Shown here piece by piece: positions 32,773 to 41,639 of a stretch of 64,000 nt of DNA. Source of the stretch: Phenylobacterium sp. (GTDB taxonomy: Bacteria; Pseudomonadota; Alphaproteobacteria; Caulobacterales; Caulobacteraceae). The translations under genes were made by a program, and so were the position numbers. The DNA is taken from assembly GCA_020402585.1 (NCBI GenBank), contig JADBZH010000015.1:1-64000 (forward strand), in the 5' to 3' direction. The notes beneath the pieces were generated by a model. That model was given only the letters and a program-made list of their open reading frames with translations. It had not been told where the DNA came from and searched no databases. The first letter of the stretch is position 1; every line of letters starts with the position of its first letter.

Positions 32773-33123
32773 TCACTTGATGAAGTCGACGCGCACGATC
32801 CGCGCGTCCGAAACGGTATAGATGGCGGCCACCTCGAAGGGATCGGCCCCTGGCGCGCGGAAGACCCGCTCGTGGTCGATCACGTGATGGCCCACCACCA
32901 TGCGATTGAGCAGCTCGGCCCGGTTCTGCGGGAAGTCTGCGAAGACCTGGCGGTACTTCTCGCGATAGGCGTCGATGCCCGAGAGGGTGACGGCGCCGTT
33001 GAAGTCGGCGACCACCACGTCATCGGCGAAGGCGGCGCAATGGGCGTCGAGGTCCTGGGCGTTGTAGGCCGTGAACTGGGCCTCAACGACATCGAAGGGC
33101 GTGATGCAGACGGGCGCGCTCAC
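32773..33123 (-). CDS. SnoaL/NTF2-like protein between nuoD and nuoE
   Basis: This 116-residue protein has the single-domain NTF2/SnoaL pattern: an amphipathic N-terminal helix with [22 protein letters not shown], then [22 protein letters not shown], and a beta-rich second half ending [13 protein letters not shown]. Proteins of this type are often annotated as steroid delta-isomerase-like; the ligand cannot be deduced. The start is a GTG whose last two bases overlap the nuoD TGA (GTGA), so it is translationally coupled and clearly part of the nuo transcript. A link with complex I is positional only. Confidence 0.85.
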   Translation of the reverse strand: MSAPVCITPFDVVEAQFTAYNAQDLDAHCAAFADDVVVADFNGAVTLSGIDAYREKYRQVFADFPQNRAELLNRMVVGHHVIDHERVFRAPGADPFEVAAIYTVSDARIVRVDFIK

Positions 33124-34334
33124 CGGTCCACCTCGCCGAAGACGATGTCGAGGGAGCCGAGGATGGCCGAGACATCGGCCAGCATGTGGCCCTGGCACAG
33201 CCAGTCCATGGCCGAGAGGTGGGCGAAGCCCGGCGCCCGGATCTTGCAGCGGTACGGCTTGTTGCCGCCGTCGCTGACCAGGAAGACCCCAAACTCGCCC
33301 TTGGGCGCCTCGACGGCGGCGTAGACCTCGCCGGCCGGGGTGTGCAGGCCCTCGGTGTAGAGCTTGAAGTGATGGATCAGGGCTTCCATCGAGCGCTTCA
33401 TGTCGCCGCGCCGGGGCGGGGCGTACTTGTTGTCCTCGGTCAGGACCGGGCCCGGCGTCTTGCGCAGGCGCTCCACGCACTGGAGCATGATCTTCACGCT
33501 CTCGCGCATCTCCTGCATGCGACAGAGATAGCGGTCGTAGCAGTCGCCGTTGACGCCCAGCGGGATGTCGAAGTCGAGCTCGCTGTAGCACTCGTAGGGC
33601 TGGCTGCGGCGCAGGTCCCAGGCGATGCCCGAGCCCCGGACCATGACGCCGGAGAAACCCCAGGCCATGGCCTGCTCGCGGGTCACCACGCCGATGTCGA
33701 CATTGCGCTGCTTGAAGATCCGGTTGCCCGTCATCAGCTTGTCGATATCGCCCAGCGGCTTGTGGAAGCCCTTCGCCCAGGTCTCGATGTCATCGATCAG
33801 GGCATCCGGCAGGTCCTGGTGGACGCCGCCGGGCCGGAAGAAGTTGGCGTGCAGGCGCGCGCCCGAGGCGCGCTCATAGAAGACCATCAGCTTCTCGCGC
33901 TCCTCGAAGCCCCAGAGCGGCGGCGTCAGGGCGCCGACGTCCAGAGCCTGGGTCGTCACGTTCAGCAGGTGGTTGAGGACGCGGCCGATCTCGCAGAAGA
34001 GCACCCGGATCAGCTGGGCCCGGACCGGGACGTCGATGCCCGCGAGACGCTCGATGGCCAGGCAGAAGGCGTGCTCCTGGTTCATCGGTGCGACGTAATC
34101 GAGCCGGTCGAAATAGGGCACGTTCTGGAGGTAGGTGCGGGCCTCCATCAGCTTCTCGGTGCCGCGATGCAGCAGGCCGATGTGCGGGTCCACCCGCTCG
34201 ACGACCTCGCCGTCCAGCTCGAGGACCAGGCGCAGCACGCCGTGGGCCGCCGGGTGCTGGGGGCCGAAGTTGATGTTGAACTTGCGGACGGGGGTTTCCG
34301 GCAGGGCGGGGCCCGCGGCGAGATCGTCAGCCAT
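33120..34334 (-). CDS. nuoD: NADH-quinone oxidoreductase subunit D
   Basis: NuoD, with NuoB and NuoH, forms the quinone-binding pocket. The 404-residue protein begins [24 protein letters not shown], with the His of the Q-site hairpin. [25 protein letters not shown] and the C-terminal [13 protein letters not shown] follow, the last being characteristic of the 49-kDa family. It shares one base with the nuoC stop. Confidence 0.98.
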   Translation of the reverse strand: MADDLAAGPALPETPVRKFNINFGPQHPAAHGVLRLVLELDGEVVERVDPHIGLLHRGTEKLMEARTYLQNVPYFDRLDYVAPMNQEHAFCLAIERLAGIDVPVRAQLIRVLFCEIGRVLNHLLNVTTQALDVGALTPPLWGFEEREKLMVFYERASGARLHANFFRPGGVHQDLPDALIDDIETWAKGFHKPLGDIDKLMTGNRIFKQRNVDIGVVTREQAMAWGFSGVMVRGSGIAWDLRRSQPYECYSELDFDIPLGVNGDCYDRYLCRMQEMRESVKIMLQCVERLRKTPGPVLTEDNKYAPPRRGDMKRSMEALIHHFKLYTEGLHTPAGEVYAAVEAPKGEFGVFLVSDGGNKPYRCKIRAPGFAHLSAMDWLCQGHMLADVSAILGSLDIVFGEVDR

Positions 34335-34942
34335 CAGCGCGCCTCCCCCTTCTCGTCGCCCGGCAGGACGTATTGGGCGCCTTCCCAGGGCGAAAGGAAA
34401 TCCCAGTTCCGGTACTCGACCGACTTCACGGGCTCGTAGACCACCCGCTTCAGCTCATCGTCGTAGCGCAGCTCGACATAGCCGCTCATCGGGAAGTCCT
34501 TGCGCAGGGGATGCCCGTGGAAGCCGTAGTCGGTGAGGATGCGCCTGAGGTCCGGATGCCCGGAGAAGAAGACGCCGTACATGTCGAAGCACTCGCGCTC
34601 GAACCAGTTGGCGCACGGATAGACGCCTGTGACGGAGGCCACGGCGGTGTCCTCGTCGGTCTGCACCCGAACCCGCATCCGGACGTTCCGGGTGAAGGAC
34701 AGGAGATGGTAGACCACATCGAAGCGAAGCGCCCGGTCGGGATGGTCGACGCCCGCCAGGTCGGTCATCTGCTGGAAGGCGAAACGGTCGCGAAGGAGGG
34801 TCAGGACTTCGACGATGCGCCCAGCCGGGGCCTCGAGGGTCAGCTCGCCATAGGTCGTGGAGGCGGAGACGCCGGCGCCCGCTGCGGCGACGATCTCGGC
34901 GCCCAGGGCCTGGAGGGTGTCTTCGGCGACAGGCCAGCTCAT
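34334..34942 (-). CDS. nuoC: NADH-quinone oxidoreductase subunit C
   Basis: NuoC is the 30-kDa peripheral-arm subunit, 202 residues. It contains [17 protein letters not shown] and the signature [39 protein letters not shown] (residues about 115-155, given here as the family pattern ERExx[13 protein letters not shown]). It is a separate gene, not the NuoCD fusion of enterobacteria. It overlaps nuoB by 4 bases. Confidence 0.97.
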   Translation of the reverse strand: MSWPVAEDTLQALGAEIVAAAGAGVSASTTYGELTLEAPAGRIVEVLTLLRDRFAFQQMTDLAGVDHPDRALRFDVVYHLLSFTRNVRMRVRVQTDEDTAVASVTGVYPCANWFERECFDMYGVFFSGHPDLRRILTDYGFHGHPLRKDFPMSGYVELRYDDELKRVVYEPVKSVEYRNWDFLSPWEGAQYVLPGDEKGEAR

Positions 34943-35499
34943 CGCTCGATGGTCCCTGTCCGGCGGATCTTCTTCTGCAGCTGCAGCACCCCGTAGACGA
35001 GGGCCTCGGCAGTCGGCGGGCAGCCGGGGACGTAAATGTCCACCGGGACGATCCGGTCGCAGCCGCGCACCACGGAATAGCTGAAATAGTAGTAGCCGCC
35101 GCCGTTGGCGCAGGAGCCCATGGAGATCACGTAGCGCGGCTCAGGCATCTGGTCGTAGACCTTGCGCAGGGCCGGGGCCATCTTGTTGCACAGGGTGCCG
35201 GCGACGATCATCACGTCGGACTGGCGCGGGCTGGCCCGGGGGGCGAAGCCATAGCGCTCCAGGTCATAGCGCGGCATGGAGGCGTGCATCATCTCCACGG
35301 CGCAGCAGGCCAGGCCAAAGGTCATCCACATCAGAGAGCCGGTGCGGGCCCAGGTGATGAGGTCGTCGGCGGCCGCCGTGACAAAGCCCTTGTCGGCGAG
35401 CTGCTGCGAGACGCCGTCGAAATAGGGGTCATGCAGCTTCGGGTCGTAGCTCTCCACCGTGGAACGGGCGCCGGCGCCGGCGGGAACGGTCAGTCCCAT
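34939..35499 (-). CDS. nuoB: NADH-quinone oxidoreductase subunit B
   Basis: NuoB holds cluster N2, the electron donor to quinone. The 186-residue protein has the tandem cysteines in [10 protein letters not shown], and the other two ligands in [10 protein letters not shown] and [14 protein letters not shown]. The start is placed at the ATG at 35499 (MGLTVPAG). It overlaps the nuoA end by 10 bases; the open frame extends 7 codons further into nuoA. Confidence 0.97.
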   Translation of the reverse strand: MGLTVPAGAGARSTVESYDPKLHDPYFDGVSQQLADKGFVTAAADDLITWARTGSLMWMTFGLACCAVEMMHASMPRYDLERYGFAPRASPRQSDVMIVAGTLCNKMAPALRKVYDQMPEPRYVISMGSCANGGGYYYFSYSVVRGCDRIVPVDIYVPGCPPTAEALVYGVLQLQKKIRRTGTIER

Positions 35500-35867
35500 T
35501 CCAGGGCCCCCTTCTTCCATTCGTAGATGAAGCCGACGGTCAGGACCCCGAGGAAGGTCATCATGGACCAGAAGGCGAAGACGGCCTGCTCATGCGGCAG
35601 GTCCATGAGCGACACGGCCCAGGGAAACAGGAAGGCGACCTCCAGGTCGAAAATGATGAAGAGGATCGAGACCAGGTAGAACCGCACGTCGAATTTCATG
35701 CGGGCGTCATCGAAGGCGTTGAACCCGCACTCGTAGGTCGAGAGCTTTTCCGGGTCCGGCGCCCTGGGCGCGAAGACGGCCGAGGCCAGGATGAAAACGA
35801 TCCCAATCGCCGAGGAAATCCCCAGGAAGATCGCGATCGGAAGGTACTCGAGAAGAAAGGCGTCCAT
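35490..35867 (-). CDS. nuoA: NADH-quinone oxidoreductase subunit A
   Basis: NuoA is a three-helix membrane subunit next to NuoH, 125 residues. It shows [47 protein letters not shown] loop and helix 2 (only the pattern ECGF..DVRFY..FDLE is cited), typical of NuoA. The ATG at 35867 has GGGGAA upstream. The longer frame to 35939 reads through the promoter. First gene of the operon. Confidence 0.97.
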   Translation of the reverse strand: MDAFLLEYLPIAIFLGISSAIGIVFILASAVFAPRAPDPEKLSTYECGFNAFDDARMKFDVRFYLVSILFIIFDLEVAFLFPWAVSLMDLPHEQAVFAFWSMMTFLGVLTVGFIYEWKKGALEWD

Positions 35868-35892
35868 GGGTTCCCCGCCAGAGTCGCGCGTC

Positions 35893-35921
35893 CTTCTAGA
35901 CCAGCCTTGCGCCGGGTTCAA
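35893..35921 (-). promoter_or_regulatory. Putative nuo operon promoter
   Basis: TTGAAC (35921-35916), a 17-base spacer and TAGAAG (35898-35893) stand about 26 bases before the nuoA start. This is the best minus-strand candidate in the 209 bases between nuoA and the divergent tRNA-Asp, and would drive the whole array down to about 14.5 kb. Confidence 0.5.
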
Positions 35922-36018
35922 ACCTCGGTTTGCCCCCAAACACGGTCCGATCCGAAAGCCGGGCGGACGGCAGAAGACCCCAGAGTCCCTACCGTTGCGC
36001 TAACGCCCTCATGGACAG

Positions 36019-36047
36019 TTGACACGATTCCGGCCCGGACCTATCAG
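36019..36047 (+). promoter_or_regulatory. Promoter of tRNA-Asp
   Basis: TTGACA (36019-36024), a 17-base spacer and TATCAG (36042-36047) place a start near 36054, about 23 bases before the mature tRNA 5' end. The match to the sigma-70 type consensus is excellent. Confidence 0.75.
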
Positions 36048-36076
36048 ACGCGCCTCGCGTTCGCGTGAGAACGAGT

Positions 36077-36153
<77 letters not shown>

Positions 36154-36191
36154 CTTCCCTCCCCTTCCAGGAAAAGCGCGCGGCGGCGGCC

Positions 36192-36755
36192 TCAGCCCTC
36201 GCGCATGCCCTTCAGGGCCCGGGTCCAGCGGGACAGCTCGTCCAGCGTCACCTTGGCGGCGAGTTTGTGCCCGTCATTGGGAACGAAGCCCTTTTCGGCA
36301 TCCAGGTATTCGCCGACCATGGGAATGGCGACGCCTTCCACCAGGGGCATGATCTTGACGGTGGTCAGCATCTGCTTGGCCATCTGCACGGCGCGGACTC
36401 CGCCCGACTGGCCGCCATAGCTGACGAAGGCGGCGGGCTTCCCGTTCCACTCGGCGTAGAGATAGTCCACCGCGTTCACGAAGGCCGGCGGCGGCATGAA
36501 GTTGTACTCGGGCATGACGAAGGCATAGGCGTCTGCGGCCTCGACGCTGGCCGACCAGGCCTTGGTGTAGTCGAACTGGTAGTTCCGCAGGCGCGGATGC
36601 CAGGGCTCATTGAAGATCGGCAGGTTGAAGTCCGCCAGGTCGACCAGGGTCGCCTCGAAGTCGCCATGGGCCTCAGCCAGCCCCTGGAACCAGCGCGCGA
36701 TGTGGGGCCCGACGCGGTTGGGGCGGGTCGAGCAGATGATCGTCTGAAGCTTCAC
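36192..36755 (-). CDS. NADPH-dependent FMN reductase family protein
   Basis: This 187-residue flavodoxin-like protein opens QTIICSTRPNRVGPHIARWF, the phosphate-binding loop of the FMN_red family. MPEYNFMPPPAFVNAVDYLYAEWNGKP and YGGQSGGVRA follow, matching the flavin-contacting loops of ArsH/YieF-like reductases. It lies 29 bases after the Baeyer-Villiger monooxygenase gene on the same strand, so it may serve the same pathway. BVMOs carry their own NADPH site, so a redox-partner role is not required. It converges on tRNA-Asp. Confidence 0.9.
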   Translation of the reverse strand: MKLQTIICSTRPNRVGPHIARWFQGLAEAHGDFEATLVDLADFNLPIFNEPWHPRLRNYQFDYTKAWSASVEAADAYAFVMPEYNFMPPPAFVNAVDYLYAEWNGKPAAFVSYGGQSGGVRAVQMAKQMLTTVKIMPLVEGVAIPMVGEYLDAEKGFVPNDGHKLAAKVTLDELSRWTRALKGMREG

Positions 36756-36784
36756 GCAAAGTCTCCGGGAGGACGGGGGCGGGC

Positions 36785-38713
36785 TCAGGCGACCGGTTCG
36801 GCCGCCTTCTCGATCTGGAAGTCACCCGGGTCCGGAGCGAGGGTCGCCCGCCAGTAGTCAACCAGGGCGAAGGGCCAGTTCTGGGTCACCCTGCCCTTCT
36901 CGTTCTTGTACCAGCTGGAGACCTGCGGCGCACCCCAGGCCATCAGGCCATTGGCGGCGTCGACCCTGGCGTTGAAGGCGTCATGCACCTCGCGCTTCGG
37001 CTCCATGGCCCGGGCTCCGGTCTCGGCCAGATGCTTCAGGCAGCCGACGATGTAGCGGACGCTGCACTCGGAGAAGAAGATGATGGAGCCGTTGACCACG
37101 ATGTTGGTGTTCGGCCCGTAGATCATGAACAGGTTGGGGAAGCCGGGCGCGGTCATGCCCAGATAGGCCCGCGGGTCGCCGTCCCAGGTCGCATGCAGGT
37201 CAGCGCCGCCCCGGCCGCGGATCTTCATGGGCTCGAGGAACTTCGAGGCGTGGAAGCCGGTGCCGTAGATGATGACATCGAAGTCGCGGGCGGTCCCGTC
37301 GGCCGTGACGATGCCCGCCTCGGTCATCTCGGCGATCGGGTCGGTGACCAGCGAGACATTGTCGCGCTGCAGGGCCGCCATCCAGACGCCGTTGTCGAGG
37401 AGCGAGCGCTTGCCGCCCACCGGGTAGGTCGGGACCACCTTCTCGACCAGGTCCGGGCGGGTGGGCGCCTGGGCGGCGATGGCGGCGGCGATCATCTCCC
37501 GGAACTCGAGGTTGGCGGCGGAGACGGCCGTCTGCGGGCCATTCCAGCCCGGATCGGCCTGGACCATGGGCAGGAGCCCGTCGGTCACCATCCAGAACAT
37601 CCAGAAGCGGTACCACTTGTCGTAGTAGGGCACGTGCTCCATCAGCCAGTTCATGCCGTCGGGCACGTCCTCGTGATAGTGCGGCACGGGGAAGCCCCAG
37701 GGCGGGGTCCGCTGGAAGATGGTCAGGCTGCCGACCTTGCCGGCGATCTCGGGCACGAACTGGTAGGCGCTGGCCCCGGTGCCGATCACCGCCACCCGCT
37801 TGCCGGTGAGGTCGACGTCATGGCGCCAGCGGGCCGAATGGAAGTCCGGCCCGGCGAAGCGGTCGCGGCCCTTGATGTCGGGCATGCGGGGCCGGTTCAG
37901 CTGGCCCACGGCGGTGACGACGGCGTTGGCCTCGATGACCCGGCGCGCGCCGGCCTTGTCCTTGACCGTGACCCTCCAGAGGGCCCGGAGCTCGTCCCAG
38001 TCGAGGGTCTCGACCTCGGTCTCGAAGGCGATCTTGCCCCGCAGGTCGTAGCGGTCGGCGACGCCCCGGAAGTAGTCCAGCAGGATCGGCTGGGTCGAGA
38101 AATGCTGGGGCCAATGGTGATTGGGCTCGAAGCTGTAGGAATAGATGTGGTTGGAGGAATCCACCCGGCAGCCGGGATAGGTGTTCTCGAACCAGGTGCC
38201 GCCCACGTCGGCGTTCTTGTCGACGATCTCGTAGCTGACCCCCGCCTGGCTCAGGCGGATGCCGGTGAGAAGGCCCGACATGCCCGCCCCGATCACCAGG
38301 ACGTGCATCCTGGCGGCGCTGTCCTTCAGGCGCGGGGAGTCCCAGACCGGCGTCTTGGTATTGGTCTCGCTGAGGCTCAGCTCATCGACCAGGAAGTCGG
38401 CGTATCCCTCGGGGATCTCGGCGCCGGCGACAAAGCTCATCATCCGCCGAAGGGTGGCGGCGGGGGGCTGGTGGGTCCGGCCCTGGCCCTTCGTGAACCA
38501 GTCGACCAGGGCGACCTTGGCCTCGGCCAGGAACTTCTGCTGCTCGGCCTCGGGCACGCCGGTGTCGCCCCGGGACAGGGGCACATAGGCCGGTGTCCAC
38601 TCGGGCCGGAGCCAGTGATCTTGTCCGGTCAGGTGCACCAGGGCCGCCTGCAGGGCCGGCTGGTGGGCGGCGGCGAGCGCCCTGTCGAGCTGGGTCAGGT
38701 CGATGTCGGACAC
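36785..38713 (-). CDS. Type I Baeyer-Villiger monooxygenase, HAPMO-like
   Basis: This is a 642-residue FAD/NADPH monooxygenase that would insert oxygen next to a ketone to give an ester. The FAD-binding GAGMSG lies at 142-147, the BVMO fingerprint FxGxxxHxxxW is present as FAGPDFHSARW at 286-296, and the NADPH-binding GTGASA lies at 311-316. About 130 residues precede the FAD motif, as in 4-hydroxyacetophenone monooxygenase (640 residues) and unlike cyclohexanone monooxygenases. Substrate cannot be read from sequence. The fingerprint's usual last residue (P or D) is Arg here. It is flanked by P450 and FMN reductase genes. Confidence 0.92.
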   Translation of the reverse strand: MSDIDLTQLDRALAAAHQPALQAALVHLTGQDHWLRPEWTPAYVPLSRGDTGVPEAEQQKFLAEAKVALVDWFTKGQGRTHQPPAATLRRMMSFVAGAEIPEGYADFLVDELSLSETNTKTPVWDSPRLKDSAARMHVLVIGAGMSGLLTGIRLSQAGVSYEIVDKNADVGGTWFENTYPGCRVDSSNHIYSYSFEPNHHWPQHFSTQPILLDYFRGVADRYDLRGKIAFETEVETLDWDELRALWRVTVKDKAGARRVIEANAVVTAVGQLNRPRMPDIKGRDRFAGPDFHSARWRHDVDLTGKRVAVIGTGASAYQFVPEIAGKVGSLTIFQRTPPWGFPVPHYHEDVPDGMNWLMEHVPYYDKWYRFWMFWMVTDGLLPMVQADPGWNGPQTAVSAANLEFREMIAAAIAAQAPTRPDLVEKVVPTYPVGGKRSLLDNGVWMAALQRDNVSLVTDPIAEMTEAGIVTADGTARDFDVIIYGTGFHASKFLEPMKIRGRGGADLHATWDGDPRAYLGMTAPGFPNLFMIYGPNTNIVVNGSIIFFSECSVRYIVGCLKHLAETGARAMEPKREVHDAFNARVDAANGLMAWGAPQVSSWYKNEKGRVTQNWPFALVDYWRATLAPDPGDFQIEKAAEPVA

Positions 38714-38790
38714 GTTGTTTCCCCCGGGATCGCAATCCTCTTGGCGGCATGAAACCGCAGGCCGGACCGGAAAGGAAGGGCGCCCCGACG

Positions 38791-40053
38791 TCAGCCGGCG
38801 GGGTGCAGCTTCACCCTCAGGGTCTCGTAGCCCTTCACGAAGCTGGAACGCACCCGATGCGGCTCCTCGAGCACTTCGACGAAGCTGAAGCGCTTGAGGA
38901 TTTCCTCCCAGACAATCTTCAGCTGGAGCTCGGCCAGGCGGTTACCGACACAGCGGTGAATACCGAAGCCGAAGGACAGGTGCTGGCGCGGGCGCTCACG
39001 GTCGATGATGAAGGCGTCGGGGTTCTCGATCGCCCGCTCGTCGCGGTTGCCCGAGACGTACCACATCACGACCTTGTCGCCCTTGCGGATGGTCTTGCCG
39101 CCCAGCTCGATGTCCTGGAGGGCGGTGCGACGCATGTGGGCCAGCGGCGTCTGCCAGCGGATGATCTCCGGGACCATCGACTCGATCAGGCCGGGGTTGG
39201 CGCGCAGCTTGGCGTACTCCGCCGGGTTCTGGTTCAGGGCCAGGACGCCGCCGGAAATGGAGTTCCGGGTGGTGTCGTTGCCGCCGACGATCAGCAGGAT
39301 GATGTTCCCCAGGTACTCCTCGGGGGTCATGTTCTTCGTGGCGTCGCTGTGGGCCATCATCGAGACGAGGTCGCCGGCCGGCGGCCTGTTGATCCTCTCG
39401 TTCCAGAGGCCGGTGAAGACCTCCAGGCATTCCATCAGCTCGGCCTGGCGTTCCTCTTCGGTTTCCACCAGGCCGCCCGGATAGGGGATGGTGGTGGCGA
39501 CATCCGACCAGCGGGTCAGGCGACGACGATCCTCAAACGGGAAGTCGAACAGGGTCGCCAGCATCTGGGTGGTGAGCTCGACCGAGACCCGGTCGACCCA
39601 GTCGAAGGCCTTGCCGACCGGCAGGTTGTCGAGGATGCGGCAGGCCCGCTCCCGGATGATGGGCTCCATGGTCTTGAGGTTGGCCGGCGAGACGATGGGG
39701 CTGACAGCCTTGCGCTGCTCGTCGTGCCGCGGCGGGTCCATGGCGATGAAGCTGGGCCGGCGCAGGTCCGAACGGGCGTCGCGGATGGTGATGCCGCCCA
39801 GGGCCGCCTCGGAGGAAAAGACGCCGTGGTTGGTGTCCACCGCCATGATGTCGTTGTAGCGGGTGACCGACCAGTAGGGTCCAAACTCGGAGTCCCTGCA
39901 CCAGTGGACGGGGTCTTCGTTCCGAAGGCGCTCGAAGACCGGCCAGAAGGCGTTGGACTTGAAGAGCTCCGGATCGCCGGGGTTGAGGTCCTCAAGCTTC
40001 AGGGCGTAGGCGCGGGCCCGCGCCTCATCCAGACTGATCGCACCGTCGGCCAT
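38791..40053 (-). CDS. Cytochrome P450, CYP153-like
   Basis: This is a 420-residue soluble bacterial P450. The oxygen-activation helix is GGNDTTRN, the ExxR motif is EIIR, and the heme loop is FGFGIHRCVG with the thiolate Cys near 368. The context HLSFGFGIHRCVGNRLAEL and the MWYVSGNRDE segment resemble the CYP153 alkane and fatty-acid terminal hydroxylases. The class needs a ferredoxin and a ferredoxin reductase; neither gene is adjacent. The ATG at 40053 is used. It lies between the aldo/keto reductase (85-base gap) and the BVMO gene (77-base gap). Confidence 0.92.
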   Translation of the reverse strand: MADGAISLDEARARAYALKLEDLNPGDPELFKSNAFWPVFERLRNEDPVHWCRDSEFGPYWSVTRYNDIMAVDTNHGVFSSEAALGGITIRDARSDLRRPSFIAMDPPRHDEQRKAVSPIVSPANLKTMEPIIRERACRILDNLPVGKAFDWVDRVSVELTTQMLATLFDFPFEDRRRLTRWSDVATTIPYPGGLVETEEERQAELMECLEVFTGLWNERINRPPAGDLVSMMAHSDATKNMTPEEYLGNIILLIVGGNDTTRNSISGGVLALNQNPAEYAKLRANPGLIESMVPEIIRWQTPLAHMRRTALQDIELGGKTIRKGDKVVMWYVSGNRDERAIENPDAFIIDRERPRQHLSFGFGIHRCVGNRLAELQLKIVWEEILKRFSFVEVLEEPHRVRSSFVKGYETLRVKLHPAG

Positions 40054-40138
40054 GGGGTTTCCTCCGCGTTCCGGGGTCCTAAAGCGCCCCGTTGGCAGTC
40101 AGGAAAACCCAAACCGGCTGGCCCGGCAAGGGTGAGCT

Positions 40139-41053
40139 TCAGCTGAGGACCTGCGCATCGGCAATGGCCCCGGCCAGATCTGGCGGCAGGCTTCGGCCGG
40201 AAGCGGCGGCGCAATCCTCCAGATGGGCCCGCCGAGTCGTCCCGACCACGGCGGCGGACACCCCTTCAACTCCCAGGACCCAGGCCAGAGCCGCCTGGGC
40301 CCCGGTGACGTCGGTTCGCCCGTGAAGGAAGCGAAACCGCCGGCCGGCGGCCCGGTCCGCCCGGTGGTTCTTCAACGCCCGGGCGAGATACCAGGCGTCC
40401 CGGAGGCGAAGGTTGCGCCAGGACTTCGGCGCCGTGTGGCCCATGGCCAGGGGCATGCCGGCCAGGACGCCCTTGCCCGCCGCCGCCGCGCGCGCCGCCA
40501 GGGCGACCCGCTCGGGCCTCAGGACGTTGATGTCGACCATCACCGTGTCGATCTCCGGCAGGGCGAGGGCGGCCTCAATGACGGCGGGATCAAAGCTGTT
40601 CACACCCAGTCGCTGGAAGAGCCCCCGCCCCCTGAGCCGCTCCAGGCCCCCCAGGAAGTCCGGGACCAGCTCCTGGACAGAGGGACCGTGCAGGTGGATC
40701 AGCGGCAGGGTCTCCAGGCCGAGGCGGCGCCGGCTGTGCTCAAGGCTGGCCTCGATGGCGGCGAGTGACATGTCGCGGCGGACCCGCCCGCCTTCGAAGC
40801 GCGTGCCCGCCTTGGTGGCCACCACCAGGCCCGATGCGTCCCGCCCCGCCAGCGCCCGGCCGAGGCGGCCCTCCGCCTGGCCCCGGGAATAGGCCGGTCC
40901 GGTGTCGAAAAGGGTGACGCCGAGGTCAAGGGCCCGGTGGACGAGGCGCAGGGCCTCAGACTCGGAAAAGGCGGGATGGCCCCAGAACGAGGCGGCGCCG
41001 AAGCCGATTTCCGAGACCTTCAGTCCCGTGCGGCCCAGCGGACGGGAAAGCAT
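40139..41053 (-). CDS. Aldo/keto reductase
   Basis: This 304-residue TIM-barrel NAD(P)H oxidoreductase begins RPLGRTGLKVSEIGFGAASFWG. The catalytic tetrad can be read: Asp in LFDTGPAY, Tyr in the same helix, Lys in VVATKAG and His in LIHLHGPS. It resembles the L-galactose/fucose dehydrogenase-like branch of aldo/keto reductases, but the substrate is unknown. It would be first in transcription order of the oxidative cluster and starts 17 bases from the tRNA-Val 3' end. Confidence 0.9.
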   Translation of the reverse strand: MLSRPLGRTGLKVSEIGFGAASFWGHPAFSESEALRLVHRALDLGVTLFDTGPAYSRGQAEGRLGRALAGRDASGLVVATKAGTRFEGGRVRRDMSLAAIEASLEHSRRRLGLETLPLIHLHGPSVQELVPDFLGGLERLRGRGLFQRLGVNSFDPAVIEAALALPEIDTVMVDINVLRPERVALAARAAAAGKGVLAGMPLAMGHTAPKSWRNLRLRDAWYLARALKNHRADRAAGRRFRFLHGRTDVTGAQAALAWVLGVEGVSAAVVGTTRRAHLEDCAAASGRSLPPDLAGAIADAQVLS

Positions 41054-41070
41054 GGCGTCTCTCCGGCGGT

Positions 41071-41147
41071 TGGTGGGCGGCGAGGGGTTCGAACCCCCGA
41101 CCCCCTGGGTGTAAACCAGGTGCTCTGACCAGCTGAGCTAGCCGCCC
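41071..41147 (-). tRNA. tRNA-Val(TAC)
   Basis: This is a 77-base tRNA on the minus strand with CCA encoded. The acceptor GGGCGGC pairs with GCCGCCC, the anticodon stem CCTGG/CCAGG encloses TTTACAC (anticodon TAC), and the T arm GGGGG-TTCGAAC-CCCTC follows. Confidence 0.97.
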
Positions 41148-41177
41148 TTGAGGCCCGCAGGCCGGAGCTGTGTTTAC

Positions 41178-41213
41178 CCGTCTTCGCGCCGGTGGGAAAT
41201 CCGCCGAAGACGG
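41178..41213 (-). terminator. Hairpin after HU gene
   Basis: A 9-bp stem (CCGTCTTCG with CGAAGACGG) and an internal GCGG/CCGGC stem lie just after the HU stop and before tRNA-Val. No T-run follows, so it is a weak or factor-assisted terminator, or a 3'-end stabiliser. Confidence 0.45.
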
Positions 41214-41218
41214 CGTCC

Positions 41219-41491
41219 TCAGTTCAGGGCCCGCTTGAGTCCCTCCCCGGCCCGGAACCTGACGGTCCTGGCGGCCGGCCTGCGGACAGGCTCACCCGTG
41301 CGTGGATTTCGCGCATGACCAGCAGGTCGGAAGGCGGTCGAGAAGCTTCCGAACCCAACGAGGCGGACCTCGTCTCCCGCCGCAAGCGCTGCGGAAACGG
41401 CATCGAGAATGGAGTCCAGGGCGGTGCGGACCTGAGGGCTTGAGAGCCCGGAGGTCTCGGAGACCGCGGCGACCAGTTCGGCCTTGTTCAT
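41219..41491 (-). CDS. hupB: DNA-binding protein HU
   Basis: HU is the abundant dimeric DNA-bending protein of the nucleoid. The 90-residue length from the ATG at 41491 is exactly the family size. MNKAELVAAVSETSGLS opens the helical body, VRLVGFGSFSTAFRPA precedes the DNA-binding arm, and ARNPRTGEPVRRPAARTVRFRAGEGLK contains the Pro-tipped arm (RNPRTGE). The long frame to 41557 runs through the leader. It is downstream of lon on the same strand, as in many proteobacteria. Confidence 0.96.
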   Translation of the reverse strand: MNKAELVAAVSETSGLSSPQVRTALDSILDAVSAALAAGDEVRLVGFGSFSTAFRPAGHARNPRTGEPVRRPAARTVRFRAGEGLKRALN

Positions 41492-41639
41492 CGGCGTAAC
41501 CCCCCGGGGTGTTGTTTCAAGCTCCGCCTCAAACAACAAAATCCCGGGCGAAGCCACAGGCGGCCATCATGCCCCACCCCAGCGGCGTGTCAAACGCCAG
41601 CCGAGGCGGGGCCGAGGTCAGACGCCCCGTCGACAGCCG

